64,000 bases of DNA from an uncultured Mailhella sp. (GCA_910578585.1 CAJTRG010000003.1:112396-176395); one strand, 5' to 3'. Counted from the stretch's first letter, positions 41,268 to 49,423 are shown. Translations and numbers: made by a program. The notes: generated by a model from the sequence alone, not told the origin.

Positions 41268-42698
41268 ATGCCAAATTATGTTTATTTTTTAATCTCTGTA
41301 GTAGCATTGCTTGGCGGCTATTTCATTTACGGTAAAATCGTTTCCAAAATTTTTGGCGCAGACGATAACCGCCCAACTCCTGCTATTACAATGGCTGACG
41401 GCGTTGACTATGTTCCAATGAATCCAGTAAAAATCTGGCTCATCCAACTTTTGAACATTGCTGGTATTGGACCTATTTTCGGACCTATTCTTGGTGCATT
41501 GTATGGCCCAGCTGCATTATTCTGGATTGTTATCGGCAGTATCTTTGCCGGTGCAGTTCATGACTATTTCTCCGGTATGCTTTCTATCCGTTACAAAGGA
41601 ACAAACGTTCCTAACATTGTAGGATACAACTTGGGTAACGTATTCAAACGTATCATGCAATTGTTTGCAGTTATTCTTCTTTTGCTCGTTGGTGTTGTAT
41701 TTATGACTTCACCTGCTATGCTTTTGAAGAACCTCACAAACGTTGATATGAACATTTGGCTTGTTATCATTTTTGCATACTATCTGCTCGCAACAATCTT
41801 GCCTATCGACAAGATCATCGGTCGTTTATACCCAATCTTTGGTGCAGTTCTTCTCATCATGGCAGTTGGTATGACCACCATGCTTTTCATTAAGGGCTAT
41901 GATTTCTACCCAGCAGCAGAAATGGCAAACCAACATCCTAAGGGATTGCCTATTTTCCCACTTATCTTCGTTACTATTGCTTGCGGCGCTTTGTCTGGCT
42001 TCCACGCAACCCAATCACCTCTTATGTCCCGCTGCTTGACTAAGGAAAGCCTTGGTCACCCGGTTTTCTACGGCGCAATGATTGGTGAAGGCCTTATTGC
42101 TCTTATTTGGGCAACTGTTGCTATGACTTTCTACCCAACTCCTGACGCTTTACAGGCTGCTCTTGGTGCTGGTGGTCCTGCAAACGTTGTTAATGAATCA
42201 GCTATTGCTCTTATGGGAACAGTTGGCGGTATCTTGGCAGTTCTTGGTGTTATTGTTCTTCCTATTACCTCTGGTGACACTGCTTTCCGTGCTGCTCGTC
42301 TTACCATTGCAGAAGTATTCAATTTCAGCCAAACTCCTTCTAAGAACCGTCTTTCAATTGCTATCCCTCTCTTCATTATCGGTGCAGTTCTTACCCAAAT
42401 CGACTTTAACGTTATTTGGCGTTACTTCGGCTGGTCAAACCAAACCCTCGCATGTATTATGCTTTGGGCTGGTGCTGCTTACCTTTACCGCAAGGGTCGT
42501 TTACACTGGATTGCAAGTATCCCTGCAACCTATATGACTGCAGTTGTTGTTACTTACATCTTCATGGATAAAAACTTAGGCTTTGGTGTTGATTACACCA
42601 TTTCTACCTATATCGGTATTGCTTCCGCTATCGTTGCTATTGGCAGCTTCCTTGCTTTTGCTAAGAAGCCTATTGCTGACGCTCCAACTGACGACTAA
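41268..42698 (+). CDS. cstA: Carbon starvation protein CstA-family peptide/pyruvate transporter
   Basis: CstA-type proteins are polytopic inner-membrane transporters linked to peptide or pyruvate uptake. The protein shows the family landmarks: VALLGGYFIYGKIVSKIF at the start, NIAGIGPIFGPILGALYGP, HDYFSGMLSIRYKG, SGFHATQSPLMSRC and LPITSGDTAFRAARL. It has about 476 residues and roughly 12-14 hydrophobic segments, like the shorter group lacking the extra C-terminal part of E. coli CstA. GAGGTG 5 nt before ATG 41268 fixes the start; the ATG at 41256 is inside that ribosome site. Codon use is more biased than in its neighbours (many GTT/GCT, repeated AAC), which suggests high expression. It is flanked by its own promoter and terminator. 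Confidence 0.92.
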   Translation: MPNYVYFLISVVALLGGYFIYGKIVSKIFGADDNRPTPAITMADGVDYVPMNPVKIWLIQLLNIAGIGPIFGPILGALYGPAALFWIVIGSIFAGAVHDYFSGMLSIRYKGTNVPNIVGYNLGNVFKRIMQLFAVILLLLVGVVFMTSPAMLLKNLTNVDMNIWLVIIFAYYLLATILPIDKIIGRLYPIFGAVLLIMAVGMTTMLFIKGYDFYPAAEMANQHPKGLPIFPLIFVTIACGALSGFHATQSPLMSRCLTKESLGHPVFYGAMIGEGLIALIWATVAMTFYPTPDALQAALGAGGPANVVNESAIALMGTVGGILAVLGVIVLPITSGDTAFRAARLTIAEVFNFSQTPSKNRLSIAIPLFIIGAVLTQIDFNVIWRYFGWSNQTLACIMLWAGAAYLYRKGRLHWIASIPATYMTAVVVTYIFMDKNLGFGVDYTISTYIGIASAIVAIGSFLAFAKKPIADAPTDD

Positions 42699-42718
42699 TA
42701 CTCGTTAGTCATACAAAT

Positions 42719-42750
42719 AAAAAAAGGTCGGTTTTATGCCGGCCTTTTTT
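42719..42750 (+). terminator. Intrinsic terminator after cstA
   Basis: AAAAAAGGTCGG (42720-42731) pairs with CCGGCCTTTTTT (42739-42750), with one G-T wobble, followed by T residues. Confidence 0.88.
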
Positions 42751-42847
42751 GTGCGTAACATATTTTCTCCTTTGCAAAAATTTATGATTTTTTATCCTCT
42801 TGCTAAAATGTACAAATGTAGTTATTATAAATTCAAAGGTTAAAATA

Positions 42848-42948
42848 ATGAAAAACATCATAAATAAAATTGCAGATTGCTTTTTACTATTGCCGCAGGT
42901 GCTGTTTTAGTTGCACTTTTTGAAAACAAAGAGAATAAATCAAAATAA
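42848..42948 (+). pseudogene. Frameshifted tiny membrane-peptide gene
   Basis: ATG 42848 (AAGG 9 nt upstream) opens MKNIINKIAD, then the frame runs into a stop at 42908-42910. Shifting by one base near 42876-42880 gives LLFTIAAGAVLVALFENKENKSK ending at 42948 (helix then a Lys/Asn tail), which resembles the architecture of the intact small gene at 43054. A GCCCTCA/TGAGGGC hairpin follows at 42959. It may be a decayed copy, a sequencing error, or a frame that starts at the TTG at 42877. I cannot name a family. Confidence 0.4.
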
Positions 42949-42958
42949 AATTTTTAAT

Positions 42959-42976
42959 GCCCTCATTACTGAGGGC
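42959..42976 (+). terminator. Hairpin after frameshifted small gene
   Basis: GCCCTCA (42959-42965) pairs with TGAGGGC (42970-42976), loop TTAC. T content behind it is poor, so termination would be weak. The stem sequence matches that of the terminator at 43169. Confidence 0.5.
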
Positions 42977-43053
42977 GTTCTATTATCTCTCGTCTCAACC
43001 TTTTTATTCAAATTAATAACGAGAGTTAGCAAAACCAATAAAGAAAAACAAAC

Positions 43054-43170
43054 ATGACAAACTGGTATATTGCATTAGTTTTAACAATAATAACGCATTG
43101 TGCATCTTTTTACCTTGTTCTTTTCGCAAAGGAAGATAATAAAGATAAAACAAAAGTAAAAAATTTTTAG
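43054..43170 (+). CDS. Small membrane protein with charged tail, 38 aa
   Basis: The frame encodes MTNWYIALVLTIITHC then ASFYLVLFA and a tail KEDNKDKTKVKNF, so one membrane helix of about 22 residues and a basic-acidic cytoplasmic tail. No good ribosome site is visible (a weak AAAGAAA), but the stop codon overlaps a strong terminator with a T tract. The helix-plus-KEDNK/ENKENK tail layout is shared with the broken frame 100 nt upstream, suggesting a tandem duplication. I do not recognise it. The gene lies between cstA and sstT, so a transporter-associated peptide is possible but unproven. Confidence 0.5.
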   Translation: MTNWYIALVLTIITHCASFYLVLFAKEDNKDKTKVKNF

Positions 43171-43196
43171 CCCTCAAATTTATTGAGGGCTTTTTT
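43169..43196 (+). terminator. Intrinsic terminator after small membrane protein
   Basis: AGCCCTCAA (43169-43177) pairs with TTGAGGGCT (43183-43191), loop ATTTA, then a T run to 43196. Confidence 0.85.
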
Positions 43197-43214
43197 ATTA
43201 TCCAAAATTTAGAC

Positions 43215-43245
43215 AAAAAAAAAGAGGCAGTATAAATGCCTCTTT
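43215..43245 (-). terminator. Intrinsic terminator of sstT
   Basis: AAAGAGGCA (43221-43229) pairs with TGCCTCTTT (43237-43245). Read on the minus strand the stem runs into a tract of T complementary to A at 43215-43223. It sits 26 nt after the sstT stop. Confidence 0.85.
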
Positions 43246-43271
43246 CTTGTTTTATTATCAGAAAATAACGA

Positions 43272-44531
43272 TTAGTTTTCTACAGCAGCGTGAACACGTG
43301 CAATTACATCGTCGCTTGGGCTAAGCACTGCAGTTGCAGTTAAAACAACGTCTGTGGAGCTGTTGAGTGCTGTTTCGGTTGAGTCTTGAAGTACACCAAT
43401 AATAAAGCCAACGCCAACAACTTGGAAAGCGATATCATTGTTGATACCAAAGAGGCTACATGCCAAAGGAATAAGCATGAGAGAACCGCCGGCAATACCA
43501 GAAGCACCGCAGGCACAAAGGGAAGCAACAATACTGAGGAGCAAGGCATCAAAAAGATTTACTTGAATACCAAGGGTTGTTGCAGCTGCCAAAGTAAGCA
43601 CGGTAATGGTAATAGCAGCACCAGCCATATTGATAGTAGCACCTAAAGGAATGGAAATTGAATAGGTAGCTTCAGGCAAGTTCAAACGGCGGCACAAATC
43701 CATGTTCACAGGAATATTTGCAGCAGAAGAACGGGTGAAGAATGCGGTTACGCCGCTGTTTTTGATACAGAACCAAATAAGCGGGAATGGATTTTGACGA
43801 AGTTTTGTATACACAATAATTGGGTTGACAATAAATGCTACAAAGAACATTGAGCCAAGCAGTACAGCCAAAACTTGAGCATATCCAATAAGAACGTCGA
43901 TACCAAATTCACCTACAACAGTATAAACAAGACCAAAGATACCGAAAGGTGCGCAGCGAACAACCATTCTTACAACACCGGAAACGGTTTGTCCGAGGTC
44001 GATAATGAATTTTCTGGTTGAATCGTTGCAGTGTTGGAAACCAAAACCAAAAGCAACTGCCCAGAAGATCAAAGAAATATAGTTAGCTTGAGAAAGAGCA
44101 GTGATTGGGTTTGTTACAACTTGTACAACTAAGTTTTTCAAAACCTGGCTAACAGTTTGTACGGCTTCACCTGTTTCGGCAGCCTGCAATTGCAAGGTAG
44201 TTGGGAACATAAAGCTTGCAACAACTGCGATAAGTGCTGCTGCAAAAGTACTTACCAGGTACAAAATAATTAAAGGTTTGATTTTTGTTTCAGTACCTTT
44301 TTCATGGTTTGTTACAGAAGCACAAACAAGGGTAAAAACAAGAACAGGAGCAATAGCTTTTAATGCACCAACAAATAAATCCCCTAAAAGGGATAAATTA
44401 CCGGCGTATTGCGGAGCTACAATACCTAAGAAAATACCTAAAGCCATACCTATGCAAATAAGCAAAATGAGTGAAGACTTCATGTACCAATTAAAAGCAG
44501 AGCTAAAAAAGCCAGAGTTTTGTGAACTCAT
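43272..44531 (-). CDS. sstT: Serine/threonine:Na+ symporter SstT
   Basis: SstT is a dicarboxylate/amino acid:cation symporter family member that takes up serine and threonine with sodium. The family core is present: the SSAANIPVNMDLC hairpin, PLGATINMAGAAITITVL, and the CGASGIAGGSLMLIPLACSLFG stretch (key parts), followed by GVLQDSTETALNSSTDVV. The 419 residues form 8-9 hydrophobic segments with the re-entrant loops implied by those motifs. The start has AGAGAGG upstream. It is transcribed from its own promoter, and its codon bias is as strong as that of cstA. Confidence 0.93.
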   Translation of the reverse strand: MSSQNSGFFSSAFNWYMKSSLILLICIGMALGIFLGIVAPQYAGNLSLLGDLFVGALKAIAPVLVFTLVCASVTNHEKGTETKIKPLIILYLVSTFAAALIAVVASFMFPTTLQLQAAETGEAVQTVSQVLKNLVVQVVTNPITALSQANYISLIFWAVAFGFGFQHCNDSTRKFIIDLGQTVSGVVRMVVRCAPFGIFGLVYTVVGEFGIDVLIGYAQVLAVLLGSMFFVAFIVNPIIVYTKLRQNPFPLIWFCIKNSGVTAFFTRSSAANIPVNMDLCRRLNLPEATYSISIPLGATINMAGAAITITVLTLAAATTLGIQVNLFDALLLSIVASLCACGASGIAGGSLMLIPLACSLFGINNDIAFQVVGVGFIIGVLQDSTETALNSSTDVVLTATAVLSPSDDVIARVHAAVEN

Positions 44532-44567
44532 AAAAACCTCTCTTACCTAAGTAAAATTTACAATGTA

Positions 44568-44596
44568 ACTGTATGCCTATTTTTTCACATTGGCAA
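44568..44596 (-). promoter_or_regulatory. Sigma-70 promoter for sstT
   Basis: On the minus strand TTGCCA (complement of 44591-44596) is 17 nt from TACAGT (complement of 44568-44573), 37 nt before the start codon. Confidence 0.5.
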
Positions 44597-44638
44597 CAAC
44601 TATTCACAAAAGAGCAATTAAATAAAAATCATGATGAG

Positions 44639-45607
44639 TTATTTTGCCTTTCGTTTTACGCCAATAACATTAGGAAGCTTCACATTTCCTTTTAAAAAAA
44701 GAATAATATTTTCTTCATGTTGCCATAAAAAGATATGCTCTTTTTTATATGCCATGCTTGCCTCAACGCCCCCCTCTGTATACATAGCTCTTTTAATCTT
44801 TAAAAGGGGATTATTTTGCAGTACGATACGAAATTCTTGAATAGTGAGCGGCTTTGATGCATACATTAATAAAATTTTATTTTCCGTATCCTGCGCAATA
44901 GCGGCAATGGCATGGCGGCGCTGCCCCTTCCAAACACTTTGATTTTCCGGCAAATCCACAAGCTTAAAGTTTTGCACCACAACTTGGTATTTTTTCAGTA
45001 CATTTTCTACAGTCTGCGCTTCTTCATTTTTTACAAAAAATTGCCCCAAGTCCGGTTCATCATCATACACAATGGCACAGACAGGAATTTTTCCCTGATA
45101 GTTTTTATAAGGCTTTGCCACAAAAAAAGCCCCTAAACTTTTTCCCACATGCTTATTATTATGGATATCACCTTTTCGCAAATAGCCAGTACTGGTCTTA
45201 CTGTCTTTTAAATACATGGAAGCATTGATTATTGCCTGAAGCTTATACTCCTGAAGCCAAGCAAGCAAAGCTTTGCTTTCTGTGGTATCAGTTATTGCCC
45301 CGTACACAGAAAAATCAAAAAAAGCAGGGTCAAATTTGAGCACATCAAAATTTATGGCAAGGGGCATTTTCTGATTACCTTCTTCTCCGCGGTCAGTCAT
45401 AATAGTCTCTGTTATGCGGATAAACTGCACCCCCTTTTCAACATTCTGCCACGTATTTGTCTTTGATATATCAAATGGATAGGATTTATCGACATTGGTA
45501 TTGACAATCACGACATCAGGAGTTTGCGCATAAATGAAGCAAGGAAAAAAAATGAAAAAAAAGATAAAAATAACGATTTTTTTTCTATTTTGCAAAAAAT
45601 AACCCAT
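44639..45607 (-). CDS. Secreted phosphodiester glycosidase (NAGPA/DUF2233)-like protein
   Basis: The protein of 322 residues has an N-terminal basic stretch then a hydrophobic run (KKIVIFIFFFIFFPCFIYA), a signal peptide or anchor, so it is extracytoplasmic. The core matches the phosphodiester-glycosidase (DUF2233, NAGPA-like) pattern: LQAIINASMY near the middle, GYLRKGD, AIAAIAQDTENKILLMY and RAMYTEGGVEASM near the end. Proteins of this fold in bacteria act on exported sugars or wall glycans, but the substrate is not readable. It is on the minus strand upstream of sstT with 107 nt between, and it diverges from the khpA promoter. Confidence 0.65.
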   Translation of the reverse strand: MGYFLQNRKKIVIFIFFFIFFPCFIYAQTPDVVIVNTNVDKSYPFDISKTNTWQNVEKGVQFIRITETIMTDRGEEGNQKMPLAINFDVLKFDPAFFDFSVYGAITDTTESKALLAWLQEYKLQAIINASMYLKDSKTSTGYLRKGDIHNNKHVGKSLGAFFVAKPYKNYQGKIPVCAIVYDDEPDLGQFFVKNEEAQTVENVLKKYQVVVQNFKLVDLPENQSVWKGQRRHAIAAIAQDTENKILLMYASKPLTIQEFRIVLQNNPLLKIKRAMYTEGGVEASMAYKKEHIFLWQHEENIILFLKGNVKLPNVIGVKRKAK

Positions 45608-45639
45608 ATTAACCTATAGAAAAAGTAATTTTTATAACA

Positions 45640-45668
45640 TTGACAACAAATTGACTACTTGCTATATT
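45640..45668 (+). promoter_or_regulatory. Sigma-70 promoter for khpA-rimM-trmD
   Basis: A perfect TTGACA (45640-45645) and TATATT (45663-45668) are 17 nt apart. The leader to khpA would be about 125 nt and contains short inverted repeats (for example AAAGAAA with TTTCTTT near 45695-45724). Confidence 0.65.
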
Positions 45669-45799
45669 TTATAAAGTTTATGCTTTTATGTAAAGAAAAT
45701 ATTACGTATGTAACGCTTTCTTTAAACAGTTTCTTTTAGGTTAAAGGAAAAGTGCTGCCCTGTTGTTTTGGGAAAACCTTTATGTAGAGAGAGAACATT

Positions 45800-46033
45800 A
45801 TGCAAAAAGAACTTGTAGAGTACATTACCAAGTCTCTTGTTGACAACCCTGATTCTGTAAAGGTTCGTGAGATTGAAGGCGAACAAACTTCTGTTTTAGA
45901 ACTCACCGTTGCTAAAGAAGACTTGGGAAAAGTAATCGGCAAGCAAGGACGTACTGCCAGAGCAATCCGCACATTGCTTGGTGCTGTGTCTGCAAAAACT
46001 CGCAAACGTGTCGTTTTGGAAATTTTAGAATAA
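45800..46033 (+). CDS. khpA: KH-domain RNA-binding protein KhpA
   Basis: This small cytosolic RNA-binding protein (77 residues) is a single KH domain with the loop VIGKQGRTARAIR (GxxG) near residue 47. KhpA usually partners with KhpB and influences cell-wall growth and RNA stability in other bacteria. In most genomes the gene directly follows rpsP; here no rpsP is present upstream. The rimM start overlaps its stop codon (TAATG), so translation is coupled. The ribosome site is GAGAGAAC. Confidence 0.9.
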   Translation: MQKELVEYITKSLVDNPDSVKVREIEGEQTSVLELTVAKEDLGKVIGKQGRTARAIRTLLGAVSAKTRKRVVLEILE

Positions 46034-46728
46034 TGCCTACAAATTCCCTTATTTTTATAGGTAAAATTACAAGACCGCACGGGATTTCAGGTGAGCTTTG
46101 TGCCCAGTATTATGCTGAATCCTATGAATATTTTAAAAAAAATCAGGTATTCCTTAAAATTGGAAAATTACCGGAAAAACCTTGTCTTGTTCGTTCCTAT
46201 AAGGAACGGGGAAATATCCTTATTCTTAAAATAGAAGGCATAAATTCCAGAACAGAAGCTGAATTGTATCGCAATTACGATCTTGTTATTGAAGAAAATG
46301 CTCTCACTGACAATGATTTACAGGTGATGAATGAAAATGAGGAGGCTGAAAATGCTCCCTATCTTCATCAAATTATAGGTTGTACAGCTTTTGCCGGAAC
46401 AGAACCTCTTGGTATTATTGATGAAATTTCATTTCCAGCAGGGCAGGAGATTTGGTTTATCCATAAAGGAAAACAAGAAATTCTCTTCCCTGCTGTTTCT
46501 GATTTTATAGACCGCTATGATTTGGAAAATCAGGCTGTTTACCTCAATCCTCCTGCCGGACTGCTTGAAATCTATACGGAAAATTCGGATGAGGATAACA
46601 GCGAAGAAATAAATGAAGAAAAAAATTCTTCAAAAACTCCTTCCACTTCCAAAAATCATTCTCGCACTGCCCGTAAAACTCGCACCCAAAGCACTGCCCA
46701 CACGCCCTCAACACGCTCTCATTCCTAA
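46033..46728 (+). CDS. rimM: Ribosome maturation factor RimM with low-complexity tail
   Basis: RimM helps assemble the 30S subunit head. The N-terminal barrel has IGKITRPHGISGEL near residues 9-22 and the CLVRSYKERGNILILKIEGINSRTEAE segment; the PRC-like part has LHQIIGC, LGIIDEISFPAGQEIWFI and FPAVSDFI. After about residue 185 comes a tail of roughly 45 residues rich in Ser, Thr, Lys, Asn, Glu and Arg (for example EEINEEKNSSKTPSTSK) that RimM from other bacteria does not usually have. The whole is 231 residues against ~170-180 normally. It overlaps khpA by 1 nt. Confidence 0.88.
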   Translation: MPTNSLIFIGKITRPHGISGELCAQYYAESYEYFKKNQVFLKIGKLPEKPCLVRSYKERGNILILKIEGINSRTEAELYRNYDLVIEENALTDNDLQVMNENEEAENAPYLHQIIGCTAFAGTEPLGIIDEISFPAGQEIWFIHKGKQEILFPAVSDFIDRYDLENQAVYLNPPAGLLEIYTENSDEDNSEEINEEKNSSKTPSTSKNHSRTARKTRTQSTAHTPSTRSHS

Positions 46729-46733
46729 TCACC

Positions 46734-48038
46734 ATGCACTATCACATTGTTACTCTCTTTCCTGAATGGTTTTCCTCACCATTAAATACTGCTCTTTTTG
46801 CCAAGGCAAATGAAGCAGGCATTGTCACTGTTGATTATATCAACCCTCGTGATTTTACCAAAAATAAACATAAGAAAGTTGACGACAGCCCCTACGGCGG
46901 GGGCCCAGGTATGGTGCTCATGGCACAGCCGCTTATGGACGCCATTGCTTCCATTCCCAAACAAGGCCGCCTCATTGCCCTGACTCCTGCGGGCACTCCG
47001 CTTTCTCAAAAACTTGCTGAAGAACTAGCGAGGGAAGGAGATCTTACCCTCATTTGCGGGCGTTATGAAGGCTTTGATGAACGTATTTATGATCTTCTGC
47101 CCATTGAACGCGTCAGTGTTGGTGAGGCAATCCTGAATGGCGGCGAAGTGGCAGCCCTTGCTCTGATTGAAGCAACTGCCCGTCTGCAGGACGGTTATAT
47201 GGGCAAAAATGAATCAGGCACAGAAGAAAGTTTTACGCAAAATCTCTTGGAATATCCCCACTACACACGCCCGGAAAATTTCATGGGGCTGGAAGTGCCG
47301 AAAGTTTTGCAAAACGGCAATCACCAGGAAATCAATGCCTGGCGGCGCGAACAAGCGCTTGCCATGACCCTCAGACACAGACCTGACCTTTTAGCAAGGG
47401 CAGAACTATCTGAACAGGACAGAATACGCCTCAACACGCTCCGTACTCTTTCTTTTGCAAAAAATATCCATATTGCCCTTGTGCATCACCCGGTTTTACT
47501 CAAATCCAATATGGCTGGCTCAAGCTCTGTGACCAACTTGGATATCCATGATATTTCGCGCATTGCCTGCACCTATGGGCTCAGTTCCCTGCAAATTATT
47601 ACGCCAATTCTTGACCAAAAAATTCTTGTGGAGGAACTGATCACCCACTGGACAAAGGGCGACGGCGCAAAAACCAATCCAGATCGGGCAAAAGCGCTGA
47701 GTCTTGCCCAGCTTGCTGACAGCATGGACGACGCAATAGAAAATGTTGCAAAAATTTCAGGCACAAAGCCAATCCTCGTCGGCACAAGTGCAAAGGCTGA
47801 AAAAGATAAAAGAGGACGGGAAAAACGTCTTGCCGCTCCATTTCCCAAAATCGCAGAACTTGACAAAGAAAACAGTATATTGCTAGTTTTTGGCACAAGT
47901 CACGGCTTAGCCCCCGAAGTCCTCGCAAAGTGCGATTACATCCTGCCGCCTCTTCGTTATATGGGACATTATAACCACCTCCCTGTGCGTTCTGCCTGTG
48001 CCATTATTTTAGACAGGCTTTTAGGGGATATCTATTAA
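46734..48038 (+). CDS. trmD: tRNA (guanine37-N1)-methyltransferase TrmD fused to a second SPOUT-type RNA methyltransferase domain
   Basis: TrmD makes m1G37 in tRNA, protecting the reading frame. Residues 1 to ~240 are complete: VTLFPEWF, DDSPYGGGPGMV, LICGRYEGFDERI, SVGEAILNGGEVAALALIEA, PHYTRPENFMGLEVP and GNHQEINAWRREQAL. Residues ~245-434 form a second domain (VHHPVLLKSN..., TNLDIHDISRIACTYGL, GDGAKTNPDRAK, LVGTSA, LLVFGTSHGLAPE) that fits the separate 'SAM-dependent RNA methyltransferase' family often adjacent or fused to TrmD in deltaproteobacteria. At 434 residues it is nearly twice the usual length. rimM ends 5 nt before it. Confidence 0.92.
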   Translation: MHYHIVTLFPEWFSSPLNTALFAKANEAGIVTVDYINPRDFTKNKHKKVDDSPYGGGPGMVLMAQPLMDAIASIPKQGRLIALTPAGTPLSQKLAEELAREGDLTLICGRYEGFDERIYDLLPIERVSVGEAILNGGEVAALALIEATARLQDGYMGKNESGTEESFTQNLLEYPHYTRPENFMGLEVPKVLQNGNHQEINAWRREQALAMTLRHRPDLLARAELSEQDRIRLNTLRTLSFAKNIHIALVHHPVLLKSNMAGSSSVTNLDIHDISRIACTYGLSSLQIITPILDQKILVEELITHWTKGDGAKTNPDRAKALSLAQLADSMDDAIENVAKISGTKPILVGTSAKAEKDKRGREKRLAAPFPKIAELDKENSILLVFGTSHGLAPEVLAKCDYILPPLRYMGHYNHLPVRSACAIILDRLLGDIY

Positions 48039-48064
48039 ATTTTTAAATTTTCCGTTAAAACCCC

Positions 48065-48092
48065 TTGCAAATATTTCCAGATCTGCTAATAA
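48065..48092 (+). promoter_or_regulatory. Candidate sigma-70 promoter for rplS
   Basis: TTGCAA (48065-48070) and TAATAA (48087-48092) are 16 nt apart. The ~190-nt leader contains TTTTATCG/CGATAAAA (48123-48147) and GTTGC/GCAAC (48244-48257) hairpins that could take part in regulation, which I cannot demonstrate. Confidence 0.4.
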
Positions 48093-48291
48093 ATACCGTT
48101 CCTGTTTGATAGTAATTTTTACTTTTATCGAGCTTCCGACGATAAAAATTGCAGCAAATTTTTTCCATACAAAAATTTAAGTTGCTTTTATCAAATTAAT
48201 AGGTTATTAATATTATTTGCTGTTTGGCACTTTTATAAACAATTGTTGCTCAGGCAACCTATGTGATAAATTCCTCGCAAGGAGAGGCATA

Positions 48292-48639
48292 ATGAATATT
48301 ATCAGAAAGATTGAAAGCGAGCATTTACGTACTGATATTCCTCAGTTTCGCTCCGGTGATACTGTAAAAGTTCACCTCAGAATTGTTGAAGGCGAAAAAG
48401 AACGTATCCAGGTATTCCAAGGAAACGTTATCCGTGTTAAACGTGGCACAACTGATGCCTCTTTCACTGTTCGTAAAATTTCCGATGGTGTAGGCGTAGA
48501 ACGTATTATTCCTTTACATTCTCCTTTCATTGACCATATCGACGTTGTAAGCCGTGGTCGTGTACGTCGCTCTCGTCTTTACTATCTCCGTAATCTTCGT
48601 GGTAAAGCTGCACGTATTAAACCTCGCAACAACTACTAA
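48292..48639 (+). CDS. rplS: Large-subunit ribosomal protein bL19
   Basis: bL19 sits at the 30S-50S interface. The 115 residues match the family: MNIIRKIESEHLRTDIPQFRSGDTV features (key DIPQFRSGDTVKVH), FQGNVIRVKRG, SFTVRKISDGVGVERIIPLHSP (key VGVERIIPLHSP) and RRSRLYYLRNLRGKAARI. ATG 48292 is preceded by AAGGAGAGG; the longer frame starting at 48217 would only add leader sequence. It is separated from trmD by 253 nt, so it probably has its own promoter. Confidence 0.97.
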   Translation: MNIIRKIESEHLRTDIPQFRSGDTVKVHLRIVEGEKERIQVFQGNVIRVKRGTTDASFTVRKISDGVGVERIIPLHSPFIDHIDVVSRGRVRRSRLYYLRNLRGKAARIKPRNNY

Positions 48640-48648
48640 GATATCTTT

Positions 48649-48675
48649 TATGCCCATTTTTCTTGAGTGGGCATA
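48649..48675 (+). terminator. Hairpin after rplS
   Basis: TATGCCCA (48649-48656) pairs with TGGGCATA (48668-48675), with an 11-nt T-rich loop, but few T follow, so it may be an attenuator or RNA stabiliser. Confidence 0.5.
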
Positions 48676-48690
48676 GTCTCATATTACATG

Positions 48691-48720
48691 CCCCTCCCGA
48701 TGTTTTCGGGTGGGGTTTTT
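48691..48720 (+). terminator. Intrinsic terminator between rplS and rnhB
   Basis: CCCCTCCCGA (48691-48700) pairs with TCGGGTGGGG (48706-48715), with one T-T mismatch, then TTTTT. It is only 16 nt before the rnhB start, so rnhB expression depends on read-through or an overlapping promoter. Confidence 0.75.
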
Positions 48721-48736
48721 GTGTTTGGAGCATTGC

Positions 48737-49423
48737 ATGGCAAAAAAGAAAGAGCTCATCAATCATGGAATTTTATATCGTCCGCAAAATTTAGCTGACG
48801 ATTGCCTTTGCGCTGGCATTGATGAAGTTGGACGCGGCTGCCTTGCAGGCCCTGTTGTTGCCGGAGCTGTTGTTTTTCCAAAAGATTTTGATTTAATTGG
48901 CCTCGACGACTCCAAAAAACTCACGGAAAAAGAACGCCTTTGTCTGGACGGGGAAATAAAACAGCTTGCCTGGGCTTGGGGCATTGGCCTTGTCTGGCAA
49001 AAAAAAATTGAAGAAATCAATATCTTGCAGGCAAGTCTTTTAGCCATGACACGGGCTCTTGCTGCTTTGCAAAAGAATTTTCCGCAGACTTTACCCAAGG
49101 TCTATTTGATTGACGGAACTTTTGCCATTCCTCCCTTTTATTTGAAAGAATACAACCTTGCCCCCCTTGAACAAAAGACCATTATTCAGGGAGACGGGCT
49201 GGAACCTTCTATTTCTGCTGCCTCTGTTATTGCGAAAAACTTTCGGGATAAGCTGATGATCAAAATGGATGCGCGCTATCCTAACTATGGTTTTGCTTCC
49301 CATAAGGGCTATGGCACAAAGGAACACAGGCTTGCCATCCAAAAATACGGCCCCTGCCCCCTGCACCGTATGGATTTCAAATCTGTACGCCCCCAAACCA
49401 TGGAACAAGGCACACTATGCTAA
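48737..49423 (+). CDS. rnhB: Ribonuclease HII
   Basis: RNase HII nicks at single ribonucleotides in DNA and removes RNA-DNA hybrids. Asp and Glu of the active site lie in AGIDEVGRGCLAGPVVAGAV (DEVGRG), with DDSKKLTEKERL, the conserved VIAKNFRDKLM stretch after ISAASVIA, and the C-terminal GYGTKEHRLAI and GPCPLHRMDFKSVRP. It has 228 residues from ATG 48737, which follows GGAG; an in-frame ATG 27 nt earlier lies in the terminator region. It overlaps yraN by 7 nt. Confidence 0.95.
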   Translation: MAKKKELINHGILYRPQNLADDCLCAGIDEVGRGCLAGPVVAGAVVFPKDFDLIGLDDSKKLTEKERLCLDGEIKQLAWAWGIGLVWQKKIEEINILQASLLAMTRALAALQKNFPQTLPKVYLIDGTFAIPPFYLKEYNLAPLEQKTIIQGDGLEPSISAASVIAKNFRDKLMIKMDARYPNYGFASHKGYGTKEHRLAIQKYGPCPLHRMDFKSVRPQTMEQGTLC

